Assembly (NCBI GenBank): GCA_934725305.1
Contig: CAKVBA010000010.1
Coordinates: forward strand, 1 to 64,000
Direction: 5' to 3'
Length of the DNA stretch: 64,000 nt
From: an uncultured Parabacteroides sp.
Lineage (GTDB): Bacteria; Bacteroidota; Bacteroidia; Bacteroidales; Tannerellaceae
The translations under genes were made by a program, and so were the position numbers. The notes beneath the pieces are model-generated. The model searched no databases. It had not been told where the DNA came from and saw only the letters and a program-made list of their open reading frames with translations. Below are positions 36,152-45,553 of this stretch, piece after piece (the first letter of the stretch is position 1; each line of letters begins with the position of its first letter).

Positions 36152-37354
36152 TTACTTCATAGCTCTCTTCAGACGACGGTTTACGTTGCCTTCCACAACA
36201 TAATAGTCGATCAGCGGAGCAAATACATTCATCAACAAGATAGCCAACATCATACCTTCGGGATAACCCGGATTCAATGCACGGATGATAATTGCCATAG
36301 CACCTACCAAGAAACCGTAGATATACTTACCTGTTTCTGTACGAGCTGAAGTAACAGGGTCTGTTGCCATAAATACAGCACCAAATGCAAAACCGCCCAA
36401 GAACAGGTGATCCAACGGAGATACACACATTACTACAGTAGTGCCAATCATATTAAAGATCAATGACATAACAGCACCACCTACGAACACAGATGTCATA
36501 GTCTTCCAGCTTGCAATACCTGTGAACAGCAAGATTGCAGCACCAATCAAGATGGCCAACACAGATGTTTCACCGATAGAACCCGGAATCAGACCAACAA
36601 ATGCATCCCATGTTGTGATAGGATTACCCAACACGTCTACAGCCTGGAAAGAACCGATCAGTTCTTTGCCAGCGATAGCAATCTGACCCAGAGGAGTTGC
36701 ACCAGAGAAGCCATCTACTACCTGACCGGCACCCATACCGAATGTATCAGCTGTGCGAACAAATACCTGATCACCAGACATCGCTGCCGGATAAGCAAAG
36801 AACAGGAACGCACGTGTAACCAATGCTACATTAAATATATTATATCCGGTACCACCAAACACCTCTTTTGCAAATACGACTGCAAAAGCAGTTGCTACGG
36901 CAATCATCCACAACGGAGTGTCAACCGGAACAATCATCGGAATCAAAATACCAGAAACCAAAAAACCTTCCTGGATTTCTTCCTTCTTCCATTGAGCAAC
37001 AGCAAACTCGATGCCCAAACCTACTACATAAGAAACAATGATCTTAGGCAATACTGCCAACAATCCATAGATAAATGTCATGCAAAATCCCGGATCAGCA
37101 CCAATAGCTAAATTATGCTGATAACCGACATTATACATACCAAAAAGCAAAGCAGGCAACAAAGCGATAATAACTACAGTCATAGTACGCTTTGAATCGA
37201 TACTGTCATGAATATGCACGCCTGATTTTGATGTTTCATTTGGAACAAACAAAAATGTTTCAAAACCGTCAAAAACAGAACGGAACATCGCCAGCTTTCC
37301 GCCTTCCTCAAAGTTAGGCTTAATCTTGTCGAGATAATTCCTTAACGCTTTCAA
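36152..37354 (-). CDS. nqrB: NQR subunit B
   Basis: Large membrane subunit, 400 aa, with about ten helices forming the Na+ path and the quinone region. The covalent FMN site is the threonine in FSGATPLGQ (about residue 220). MKALRNYLDKIKPNFEEGGKL at the N-terminus and FMATDPVTSARTETGKYIYG near the C-terminus are diagnostic. Confidence 0.97.
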   Translation of the reverse strand: MKALRNYLDKIKPNFEEGGKLAMFRSVFDGFETFLFVPNETSKSGVHIHDSIDSKRTMTVVIIALLPALLFGMYNVGYQHNLAIGADPGFCMTFIYGLLAVLPKIIVSYVVGLGIEFAVAQWKKEEIQEGFLVSGILIPMIVPVDTPLWMIAVATAFAVVFAKEVFGGTGYNIFNVALVTRAFLFFAYPAAMSGDQVFVRTADTFGMGAGQVVDGFSGATPLGQIAIAGKELIGSFQAVDVLGNPITTWDAFVGLIPGSIGETSVLAILIGAAILLFTGIASWKTMTSVFVGGAVMSLIFNMIGTTVVMCVSPLDHLFLGGFAFGAVFMATDPVTSARTETGKYIYGFLVGAMAIIIRALNPGYPEGMMLAILLMNVFAPLIDYYVVEGNVNRRLKRAMK

Positions 37355-37375
37355 TGTATTTTAGTTTTAATGTTA

Positions 37376-38719
37376 TTAATTCATTTCTTTGTATAACAAA
37401 TTCAGACCGTTACGTACAATCTTCTGCAATTCGATCTTTGATGTGTCAACAAACTCACACAAGGCAAAATCTTCAGGCGCTACTTCGTAGATACCCAGAT
37501 TTTCCATCTTATCAATATCAAAAGCGATGATTGCCTTCAACAGATATTCTGGCATGATGTCCATCGGGAACACCTTATCATACTCATTTGACATGATCAT
37601 GGCACGTTTGCCACCCTTGATACGAGCATCGATAGTATATTCCTTATTACCAAACAACCAGCTGAAATAGCTGTGGCTAACGCTGAACTGATCGCAACGT
37701 GGCATTGCAAAGCCCAGGAACTCGTGAACATCATCACCTTCAGGAATAACAGTTATCTGATTGTCATAAGCACCCAAATAACCCTCTTTCTCAACCTTTG
37801 TACCTGTCAACACGTTACCGCTGATGATACGCAGATGTTTTCCTTCCTGCAATTTGCCATTAACAAGGCTTGAAATAGTACAGCCGGCCATTGCTTTGAC
37901 GTAGCCTCTTTCTGTCATTTCAGAACCGGTCAATACAACCAGACGGCTAAAATCAGCAATACCCTTATTGAACAGGCGTCCAATAATAATTACATCAACC
38001 GGATTGATAGTCCAAACCAATTCACCTTTATTGATTGGCTTGATGTGATTGATCTGCACACCAACGTTTGCTGCTGGATGAGGTCCTTCCATTTCTACTG
38101 TTTCCACTCCTTTCACATTCACTGCCGATCCCTTACGCACGCCAACATACACCTTGCCTGTTGTCAACTTAGCCAAAGCATCCAAACCAGTCTGGAAGTC
38201 TGCCTCCTGACCTTTCAAGATGAAATCGAAATTGGGTGCCAACGGAGCCGAATAGAATGCTGAAACGAAAATGTCACGTGGTGTTTCGCTTGGCGTTGCC
38301 ACGATGTCATACGGACGTTGTTTGATAAAAGACCACATACCTGCATTCAGGATAGCCTCTTTTACCTCTTCACTCTTCATTGAAGAAACATTCTTCTTAC
38401 CGAAATCTTCATACTCGATCTGCGCATCCGGCTTCACAACAATGCTCAGCACCTTACGCTTCTCACCTCGATTTACGGCACTTACTTCACCACTGACGGG
38501 CGAAACGAACTTGATCTCGGGGCGGTTCTTGTCTATCATCAATACAGAACCAGCTTTGACCTTGTCTCCTACACGGGCTACTACTTTGGGAAGAATACCG
38601 TTGTAATTGTCGGGAACAATAGCATAAGATTCGCTTTTCCCTCCGTTCAACAGTACCTCCGAAGCTTTACCCTTCAGATTAATGTCTAAACCCTTTTTAA
38701 TCTTAATCACATTTGCCAT
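37376..38719 (-). CDS. nqrA: NQR subunit A
   Basis: Cytoplasmic subunit of the complex, 447 aa. The ATG at 38719 (MANVIKIKKGLDINLKG) is chosen because it matches the family N-terminus; the frame stays open for 34 more codons through the promoter. Family segments are PHPAANVGVQINHI and FGWLF-type C-terminal elements (YFSWLFGNKEY). First gene of the operon, with 21-22 bp gaps before nqrB and nqrC. Confidence 0.97.
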   Translation of the reverse strand: MANVIKIKKGLDINLKGKASEVLLNGGKSESYAIVPDNYNGILPKVVARVGDKVKAGSVLMIDKNRPEIKFVSPVSGEVSAVNRGEKRKVLSIVVKPDAQIEYEDFGKKNVSSMKSEEVKEAILNAGMWSFIKQRPYDIVATPSETPRDIFVSAFYSAPLAPNFDFILKGQEADFQTGLDALAKLTTGKVYVGVRKGSAVNVKGVETVEMEGPHPAANVGVQINHIKPINKGELVWTINPVDVIIIGRLFNKGIADFSRLVVLTGSEMTERGYVKAMAGCTISSLVNGKLQEGKHLRIISGNVLTGTKVEKEGYLGAYDNQITVIPEGDDVHEFLGFAMPRCDQFSVSHSYFSWLFGNKEYTIDARIKGGKRAMIMSNEYDKVFPMDIMPEYLLKAIIAFDIDKMENLGIYEVAPEDFALCEFVDTSKIELQKIVRNGLNLLYKEMN

Positions 38720-38754
38720 GATACAACTAAAATTGTTTATATGTAATTTTACCG

Positions 38755-38762
38755 CAAAAGTA
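38755..38762 (-). promoter_or_regulatory. -7 box of the nqr operon
   Basis: Minus-strand tacttttg (38762-38755), 36 bp before the nqrA ATG. No clear -33 TTTG at the usual spacing. Confidence 0.45.
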
Positions 38763-38915
38763 AACATTTTTTCATGCTTTATAGCAGAATGATGCAAATA
38801 AATAGAGAAAAAATTCCACAATTTTCAACCTTTCCCACATTCTATTTGAATCGTTTGTTCTAATCTCTATTCCATCAAGCAACTACGTAGTTCCGAAAAC
38901 TTTTTCATTTCCTCT

Positions 38916-38948
38916 TTTGTTCCAATTAGAAAGAAGATTTTACATTTG
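38916..38948 (+). promoter_or_regulatory. Promoter of the T9SS plug gene
   Basis: TTTG at 38916-38919, a 21-bp spacer and tacatttg at 38941-38948, 29 bp before the ATG. Confidence 0.55.
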
Positions 38949-38977
38949 CACCCATATTACAAACTAAAAATACCTAT

Positions 38978-40246
38978 ATGCGAAGAAACTATGCTATTTT
39001 ATTATTTCTTACCATGCTGCCCTGCCTGATGATGGCACAAAAGACATTCATCACCCAAATTGCTGACAAAATGGTAAAAACACTTCAAGTGCGTGTGGCC
39101 GGCGAAATGATCTCTACACCCTACATTCCTCTGAATGGCGACAAACAAATTGAGATTAATTTTGACGCATTAGGCGGCAACATAAACCGCTATGCCTACT
39201 CTATCATTCACTGCAATGCCGACTGGACTCAATCTTCGCTCTCGCCAATCGAATACATGGACGGTTTCCAAGGTCTTACCATCGAAGATTTTGCCAATGC
39301 GCTGGGCACAACGGTTCAATATACCAACTACCGCCTTATGCTTCCCAACGAAGATGTCCGATTCAAGGTATCGGGCAATTATGTAGTGCGTGTCTATAAC
39401 GAAGACACTCCCGAGGTGACAGCTTTCGAGGCTTGTTTTTCAGTTGTTGAGCCTATGATCAGTGTTTCCGGAGCAATCAGTGGCAATACCGATATTGATA
39501 CGAATCAGAAACATCAGCAACTGGCCTTTTCTGTCTTTCACAAGAACTTCCCGATCACCTATCCACAGAGTGATTTAAAGATTTGGATCTATCAGAACAA
39601 TCGTCGCGACAATGCAGTAACAGACCTGCAACCGATCACTATTTTAGAGAATCAAATCAACTATTCCAACCATCAGAAACTAATATTTAATGCCGGAAAC
39701 GAATACAGACGTTTTGAGTTCTTAAGCAACAAATACAACGGGATGCATGTCGAAAATGTATCGTTTCATAATCCCTATTATCACATCGATTTGATGCCCG
39801 ACTACAACCGTAACGAAGGAACTTATCAATATGACCAAGATCAGAACGGACGTTTCTTTATTCGTTGTAGCAACTGTAATGATCCGGATACGGAAGCTGA
39901 TTATTATATCGTCCATTTTGCCTTGCCTATCGACCCCGTTTTAGAGGGTAAAATCTATCTAAACGGAGATTTAACGGACGGAACTTTCTCTCCACAAAAC
40001 GAGATGATTTATAGTGCGGAGAGACAACAGTATGAAAAATCATTGATGTTAAAACAGGGCAGTTACAACTATCAATATTTATGTGTGTCCAACCAATCAA
40101 AAGTAGGATTGAGCCATCCTGTCGAAGGTGATTATCATCAGACTGAAAATGAGTATAGTATCTATGTCTATTACCACCCGATGGGTGCTCGTTACGACCG
40201 ACTGATTGGCGTAACAACTATCCGCAATGCCATGACCGTATTTTAA
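38978..40246 (+). CDS. DUF5103 type IX secretion system plug protein
   Basis: A 422-aa exported protein with signal peptide MRRNYAILLFLTMLPCLMMAQ. DUF5103 is the family that, in flavobacteria, plugs the periplasmic side of the SprA/Sov translocon of the type IX secretion system. Typical segments are INRYAYSIIHCNADWTQSSLSPIEYMDGF and YHIDLMPDYNR, with a C-terminal IYVYYHPMGARYDRLIGV. No other T9SS gene is in the window. The gene is monocistronic, divergent from nqrA. Confidence 0.9.
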   Translation: MRRNYAILLFLTMLPCLMMAQKTFITQIADKMVKTLQVRVAGEMISTPYIPLNGDKQIEINFDALGGNINRYAYSIIHCNADWTQSSLSPIEYMDGFQGLTIEDFANALGTTVQYTNYRLMLPNEDVRFKVSGNYVVRVYNEDTPEVTAFEACFSVVEPMISVSGAISGNTDIDTNQKHQQLAFSVFHKNFPITYPQSDLKIWIYQNNRRDNAVTDLQPITILENQINYSNHQKLIFNAGNEYRRFEFLSNKYNGMHVENVSFHNPYYHIDLMPDYNRNEGTYQYDQDQNGRFFIRCSNCNDPDTEADYYIVHFALPIDPVLEGKIYLNGDLTDGTFSPQNEMIYSAERQQYEKSLMLKQGSYNYQYLCVSNQSKVGLSHPVEGDYHQTENEYSIYVYYHPMGARYDRLIGVTTIRNAMTVF

Positions 40247-40346
40247 CCTCAAGACAGCGTGTATCATAATGAGGATAAAGTAAAAACACACAACGACTAC
40301 ACAGAAATATCATTTTCATACCACACCAAAATATCAAAGGGTTAAA

Positions 40347-40404
40347 ACTATTCTTCAATCAGCAGCGGTGATTGCATGATCGCCGGCGATGATTGAAGAA
40401 TAGT
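40347..40404. repeat. Long near-perfect hairpin
   Basis: actattcttcaatca (40347-40361) is the exact complement of tgattgaagaatagt (40390-40404), and an inner stem (cggtgat with atcgccg) continues toward a tgcatg loop. No T run follows, so it is not a typical terminator. It lies 100 bp after the T9SS plug gene. Confidence 0.6.
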
Positions 40405-40472
40405 ATGGGGAGTTTCATCTTTTACTTCGGACTGAAACCGAGTTTAAATAGCATTAAAATAAGGTTTACGAC

Positions 40473-40589
40473 AGTGCGTCTGAATCAATAAATGTAAGCA
40501 CAGAGGAAGAGGCTAAGATATGTTTACGGATAAATAACTATAGCCAAATTCCGAAAGCAGCGCAGCCGTTTGCAATTATGACACACGCC
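40473..40589 (+). repeat. Family A element (copy 3)
   Basis: Ends agtgcgtctgaatca and aattatgacacacgcc are imperfect inverted repeats. The inner part has ccgaaagcagcgcagccgtt, matching copies 1 and 2. No family T hairpin is attached here. Confidence 0.65.
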
Positions 40590-40743
40590 ATTGGGAAGGG
40601 AAAGCTACTCCTTCTACCCAACTTATACATTAATAATTATGCCAACAGATTAATAAGAATTGAAACCTAATAATTGAATGAGGTTTAACCACTAAAATAA
40701 TCAGATATCTTTTTTATCAAAGAAAGAAAACAAATATCATATA

Positions 40744-40772
40744 TTGTTTTCCACAATTTATTCTTATATTTG
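40744..40772 (+). promoter_or_regulatory. Promoter of the 140-aa gene
   Basis: TTG at 40744-40746, an 18-bp spacer and tatatttg at 40765-40772, 37 bp before the ATG. Confidence 0.5.
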
Positions 40773-40809
40773 CGTAATAGATTTTTAACCTTAGAAAAAA
40801 GAGAATAGT

Positions 40810-41232
40810 ATGACAGAATTAGGTATTATTAAAAGAAGATTGGCCGCATTAGTAGATGCCATTAATGAACTTGAGAACATCTCACAGCAACCAGAAGAAA
40901 TAGCTCCTGTTGATGTTAAACAGGAACTAAATAAATTAAGCCTCGATGAACTTAAAGAAATCAGCAACTACATTACAGAAAGAATGGTATGGATTGCTTC
41001 GGGTAAACTGACAGATAAAAAAGGTACTCGAATGCCTTTGGCTGTAAAACAAAACATGGTGAATAAATATCTGGACGAAGGAGATGCCGATCAGAATGAA
41101 AAAGATTGGTATCGCTCTATCGAAGCTAAAAAGTCAAGAGACAGAAACGATGACGAGAAGAAGAAATTCATCGAATTCAGAAATAGAGCTCAAAAGTGGT
41201 TTGAAGAGCGTTATCCGGCCAACAAAGAATAA
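40810..41232 (+). CDS. Conserved-looking small cytoplasmic protein, unknown
   Basis: A 140-aa, highly charged, helix-rich protein without signal or membrane segment. The N-terminal 35 residues (IKRRLAALVDAINELENI) could form a coiled coil. The centre has SLDELKEISNYITERMVWIASGKL, and the C-terminus is basic and acidic (KKKFIEFRNRAQKWFEERYP). I do not recognise a family. A good promoter, normal codon use and a downstream terminator support it as real. Confidence 0.7.
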   Translation: MTELGIIKRRLAALVDAINELENISQQPEEIAPVDVKQELNKLSLDELKEISNYITERMVWIASGKLTDKKGTRMPLAVKQNMVNKYLDEGDADQNEKDWYRSIEAKKSRDRNDDEKKKFIEFRNRAQKWFEERYPANKE

Positions 41233-41255
41233 AAGGATTCTATATACATAGATAA

Positions 41256-41299
41256 CGGAGTGTCATAATCAGCAGTTTGCAATTATGACACTCCGTTTT
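41256..41299. terminator. Bidirectional palindrome (short family A derivative)
   Basis: cggagtgtcataat pairs perfectly with attatgacactccg around cagcagtttgca, and a T run follows on the plus strand. The loop and right arm equal the right end of the long family A elements. The left arm supplies the last codons and the stop of the convergent CDF gene. Confidence 0.75.
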
Positions 41300-42191
41300 T
41301 TATAGGTTCTACATGTAGCACCACATGAGTTTCCTCACCAAAGACAGCCCGTAATTTCCGCTCTATTTCACGGGTCAATTCATGTGCATGGCTGACGGTC
41401 ATCTGTCCATCCACACGGATATGCACCTCTATCGCGATGTCGTTACCGATACGACGTGTACGCAGGTTATGCGGATTCTTCACTTCGGGAGTCTCTAAGA
41501 TCAAATCTAAAATCTTATCTTCTACTTTCTTGGGGAGTGATTGTTCCAACAGATCGTTAGCAGCCGGCATAATCAGTTCGAGAGATACTTTGATGATGAA
41601 AAGGCTGACAATCGTAGCGGCAACGGCATCCAGCACACGCCATTGCGGACCTAACAGGATAGCGCCGCCTACACCTAAAGCGGTACCAATTGAAGAGAAG
41701 GCATCCGACCGATGATGCCAGGCATTGGCAACCACCGCCTGACTATTCATCTTTACTCCCACTTTGCGCGTGATCTGATAGAGCAGCTCTTTCACCAATA
41801 TAGAAGTTCCGGCAGCAATCAAGGCTATCCATTCCGGACTTTCCAGCTCTTTGCCATTGATGTAATAGTTTGCAATCTTAATCAATCCATCCCAAAGCAG
41901 ACCAAAGCCGACGAACAGCAACACCACTCCGATAATCATTGTTGCAAAAGTCTCATATTTGCCATGTCCATAATCGTGACCTTCATCCTTGGGTTTCGAT
42001 GATATTCTCACAAACAGCAACACCACCATATCCGTAATGAAATCTGACAATGAGTGTACGGCATCAGCCACCATAGCGCTACTATGTCCCAATATACCAG
42101 CCACAAACTTAAACAGCAACAGCAACAGATTGGCCAATGAGCCAAACAATGTCACTTGCATGATTCTTTTTGTCCGTTCTTCCTTTTCCAT
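41283..42191 (-). CDS. Cation diffusion facilitator family transporter
   Basis: Divalent metal/proton antiporter of 302 aa. Six membrane helices come first, with metal-site motifs HSSAMVADAVHSLSDFITD (helix 2) and HHRSDAFSSIG (helix 5), then a cytoplasmic C-terminal domain (about 215-300) with RRIGNDIAIEVHIRVDG. The metal (Zn, Fe or Mn) cannot be assigned. The last residues (NGVS) and the stop codon are encoded inside the palindromic repeat at 41256-41299. Confidence 0.92.
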   Translation of the reverse strand: MEKEERTKRIMQVTLFGSLANLLLLLFKFVAGILGHSSAMVADAVHSLSDFITDMVVLLFVRISSKPKDEGHDYGHGKYETFATMIIGVVLLFVGFGLLWDGLIKIANYYINGKELESPEWIALIAAGTSILVKELLYQITRKVGVKMNSQAVVANAWHHRSDAFSSIGTALGVGGAILLGPQWRVLDAVAATIVSLFIIKVSLELIMPAANDLLEQSLPKKVEDKILDLILETPEVKNPHNLRTRRIGNDIAIEVHIRVDGQMTVSHAHELTREIERKLRAVFGEETHVVLHVEPIKNGVS

Positions 42192-42310
42192 AACCTTTAC
42201 CTATCAATCATTCGACAAAAGTAATAAAAAACAATCGGTCGTCCTCCTTTTAGCAGGAAAACAACCGACTGTTTCATTCTATTTCACGGCCACAATTAAG
42301 TCACACCGCC

Positions 42311-43636
42311 TTACATCAAATTAGAAGCCAATTCTGACAACTCGCTTCGTTCGCCCTTGATCAGGTTGATATGAGCAAACAGATCTTGTCCCTTCATCTT
42401 ATCGATCATATAGGCCAAGCCATTACTCTGTGCATCCAGATAAGGAGAGTCGATCTGCTGAATATCACCGGTAAACACCATTTTTGTTCCTTCGCCCGCA
42501 CGCGTGATGATTGTCTTGATTTCATGCGGTGTCAAGTTCTGAGCCTCGTCGATAATGCAATAGGTTTCCGACAAGCTACGGCCACGGATAAAGGCCAATG
42601 CCTCAATGACCAGCTGATTGCTCTTCTGCATCTCATCCAGCTTACGCACATCGGGATTGCCCGGTGAGAACTGAGCCTTAATCACATTCAGATTGTCGAA
42701 AAGCGGCTGCATATATGGTGCCACCTTCTGCTTCTCGTCGCCCGGAAGGAATCCCAAATCCTTATTACTCAAAGCAACAATCGGACGAGCCAGCAAAATC
42801 TGCTTATACATATTAGCCTGCTTCAAAGCCGAAGCCAATGCCAGCAAAGTCTTACCCGTACCGGCCTTACCGGTCAGGCCAACCAGCTTTATATCGGGAT
42901 CATTCAAGATCTCAAAAGCAAAAGACTGTTCGGCATTACGAGGCTGAATGCCATAATTCGTGCCCTTCTCTACCCGTTTCACGGAGTTGGTAAAAGGATT
43001 AAAGCGGGCCAACACCGAATTACGCTCACTCTTCAAGATGAAACATTCGTTCGGTTCCAACTTACTTTTAATCTCCAACAGATCGGCATCAATACCGCTT
43101 GGAGTAGCATAGATCTTATCAATCAGATCCGGATCAATACCCTCATAGGTTTCTTGTGTCTTTTCAAATATATCAATATTGGTAACCTTGTCTGTAATAT
43201 AGTCTTCCACCTTGATACCCAGTGAACGAGCTTTCATGCGCAGGTTTACATCCTTCGTCACCAGAATGGTCTGCATATCCGGATGATCTGCTTTCACATT
43301 CAATGTACAGGAAAGTATCTGATGGTCTGGTTTAGCTTCAGGAAAGACCTTACGAATCTCTTCGTGATATTTATTTTTTACCACCACATGCAGCATACCT
43401 TTGTTCGGCCCCAACGATGCGCCTTTGGTAAAAAGGTCGTCGTTCGTGATCAAATCGAGCTCACGAACAAACTCACGGGCATTGAAATTGATCTGCTCAT
43501 TTCCTCTCTTAAACTTATCCAACTCTTCCAACACAACGATAGGAAGATAGATGTCATTTTCTTGAAAGTTCTCAATACACTTGTAATCATGCAGGATAAC
43601 GTTTGTATCCAATACAAAATTCTTCTTTGCTCCCAT
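42311..43636 (-). CDS. PIN domain-PhoH family ATPase (YlaK-like)
   Basis: A 441-aa fusion. The N-terminal PIN nuclease domain begins KNFVLDTNVILHDY with acidic active-site residues (about 1-130). The C-terminal PhoH ATPase has Walker A GLTGKAGTGKTLLAL (about residue 250) and Walker B TYCIIDEAQNLTP. Such PhoH2-type proteins are thought to unwind and cut RNA. The gene stands alone between a CDF transporter and a GH20 gene on the other strand. Confidence 0.93.
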   Translation of the reverse strand: MGAKKNFVLDTNVILHDYKCIENFQENDIYLPIVVLEELDKFKRGNEQINFNAREFVRELDLITNDDLFTKGASLGPNKGMLHVVVKNKYHEEIRKVFPEAKPDHQILSCTLNVKADHPDMQTILVTKDVNLRMKARSLGIKVEDYITDKVTNIDIFEKTQETYEGIDPDLIDKIYATPSGIDADLLEIKSKLEPNECFILKSERNSVLARFNPFTNSVKRVEKGTNYGIQPRNAEQSFAFEILNDPDIKLVGLTGKAGTGKTLLALASALKQANMYKQILLARPIVALSNKDLGFLPGDEKQKVAPYMQPLFDNLNVIKAQFSPGNPDVRKLDEMQKSNQLVIEALAFIRGRSLSETYCIIDEAQNLTPHEIKTIITRAGEGTKMVFTGDIQQIDSPYLDAQSNGLAYMIDKMKGQDLFAHINLIKGERSELSELASNLM

Positions 43637-43905
43637 GGTCTTCCAATTTAATATTCAACATTAAGAATCGGTTCTAATGAACCTTTTCCGAGTCTGTTTC
43701 TCTGTCTTTATCTGTCTGATAACCTACTATCATTTCAACTTCACCCTTTCATCTATCACTCACAAAGATAGTTTTTTGTTTGGATTATGATTGTTCAAAA
43801 TAGCAATATTTTTAGGCCGGAATGCAAATAAGAAAGTTGACTTTCTCCTACAGAGACGAGCTTATAGATTTTATGTATATTTGCCTTTAGAAATAGTATA
43901 ACTAC

Positions 43906-45501
43906 ATGAAAAAGTATAAACTGATTACATTCCTGTGGCTGCTTGCCGGATGCTTGTCTGCACAAAACAATCTGTCGGCATTGCTGCCTATGCCCAATCA
44001 AATCACGCAGATTGATGGCAAAAGAAACTTTGAGATAAACGACCAAACGATCTTACAGACCAATCTGCCGAATGAGGCCTACTGTATTAAGGCTCTGAAT
44101 GATATACTGAAAGAGAGAACAGGCCAAACGGTTACACGTTCTGACTATCCATCAAAGCGGCCGTCGATCCGGCTGATGCTCGATCCGGCGATGCAGGGTG
44201 ATGAACATTATCAGCTGTCGGTGTCGGACCGTGCCCTCACAATCAAAGGTGCCACCGAAGGTGCTATCCTTTATGGAATTATGACGTTAGATCAGATTCT
44301 GTTGGGCGACGTCTGCCTTACCGCAGCCGGCAAGGTTGCTCCTATTGAGATTGACGACCAGCCTCGTTTCGGCTATCGTTCGCTGATGCTCGATCCGGCC
44401 CGCCACTTCTTGCCGACCGAAGATGTGAAGTTCTATATCGACCAAATGGTTCGCTATAAATACAATGTACTGCAACTTCATCTGACCGATGATCAAGGTT
44501 GGCGCATGGAGATCAAGAAACATCCGAAGCTAACCGAAAAGGGTGCGTTCTACACCCAAGAGGAGCTGAAGGATTTGGTGCAATATGCAGCCGAACGTCA
44601 TGTGCAGATCATTCCGGAGCTTGATATTCCGGGACATACGGTTGCCGTGTTGGCCTCTTATCCGGAGTTGGGATGCAGCCACACCGATACGATTCCGAAG
44701 ATTGTGGGCGAAACCGTCAACATGATGTTATGCGCCAACAACGACCGGGTCTATACATTATATAAAGACATCATCAGCGAAGTGGCTGCTGTCTTTCCTG
44801 CGCCCTATATCCATTTGGGTGGCGACGAAGCGATTATTGATGCAAACTGGGGAAAATGTGAACATTGTCAGGCGTTGATGAAGCAACTGGGCTACACCAA
44901 GCCAACGCAGCTGATGAACTATTTCTTCGGCAAGATTCTGCCTTTTGTCCGCGAAAATGGCAAGACGCCGATGCTTTGGTGTGAACTGGACAACATCTAT
45001 ATGCCTGCCAACGAATATCTGTTCGACTATCCGAAAGATGTGGTGTTGATTACCTGGCGCAACGGACTCACTCCGCTTTGTACCGACTTGACCGAGCGTC
45101 ATGGCAATACGCTGATTATGGCTCCGGGAGAATACACCTATCTCGATTATCCGCAATACAAGAATGATTTTCCGGAATATAACAACTGGGGAATGCCTAT
45201 CACCACATTAGAAACCACCTATCAATTCGATCCGGGTTATGGCCGTCCTGTCCGGAATCAGCAGCATATCGCCGGTGTGAACGGCACTTTGTGGGGCGAA
45301 GCTATGCCGGACATCAACCGTGTCACCTACATGACCTATCCGCGAGGTCTGGCTCTTGCCGAAGCGGCATGGACTCAGATGGAGCATCGTAGCTGGGATT
45401 CGTTCAAAAGCCGTATGTTTCCCAACCTGTCTGACATGATGAAGCGCGGCGTTTCTATCCGCGTCCCTTATGAGGTGATAAGGCCTTCGAAGACAAAGTA
45501 A
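43906..45501 (+). CDS. GH20 beta-N-acetylhexosaminidase (second)
   Basis: Secreted 531-aa enzyme with signal peptide MKKYKLITFLWLLAGCLSAQ; a Cys lies before the cleavage site but the context is a weak lipobox. A GH20b domain (about 25-145) precedes the catalytic barrel with HLTDDQGWRMEIKKHP and the Asp-Glu catalytic pair in HLGGDEAI (about 305-311). It lacks the C-terminal PA14-type part of the other GH20 enzyme, so specificity or location probably differs. A -7 box tatatttg lies at 43876-43883. Confidence 0.93.
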   Translation: MKKYKLITFLWLLAGCLSAQNNLSALLPMPNQITQIDGKRNFEINDQTILQTNLPNEAYCIKALNDILKERTGQTVTRSDYPSKRPSIRLMLDPAMQGDEHYQLSVSDRALTIKGATEGAILYGIMTLDQILLGDVCLTAAGKVAPIEIDDQPRFGYRSLMLDPARHFLPTEDVKFYIDQMVRYKYNVLQLHLTDDQGWRMEIKKHPKLTEKGAFYTQEELKDLVQYAAERHVQIIPELDIPGHTVAVLASYPELGCSHTDTIPKIVGETVNMMLCANNDRVYTLYKDIISEVAAVFPAPYIHLGGDEAIIDANWGKCEHCQALMKQLGYTKPTQLMNYFFGKILPFVRENGKTPMLWCELDNIYMPANEYLFDYPKDVVLITWRNGLTPLCTDLTERHGNTLIMAPGEYTYLDYPQYKNDFPEYNNWGMPITTLETTYQFDPGYGRPVRNQQHIAGVNGTLWGEAMPDINRVTYMTYPRGLALAEAAWTQMEHRSWDSFKSRMFPNLSDMMKRGVSIRVPYEVIRPSKTK

Positions 45502-45553
45502 TAAAGAATAGCGAAGCGAAAACTAAGGATATCTATTGCGAAGAGACTGGCAA

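Noticed and set aside
40347..40404. Terminator of the T9SS plug gene
   Set aside because: It is 100 bp from the stop codon and no T run follows on either strand, so it is listed as an unexplained hairpin.
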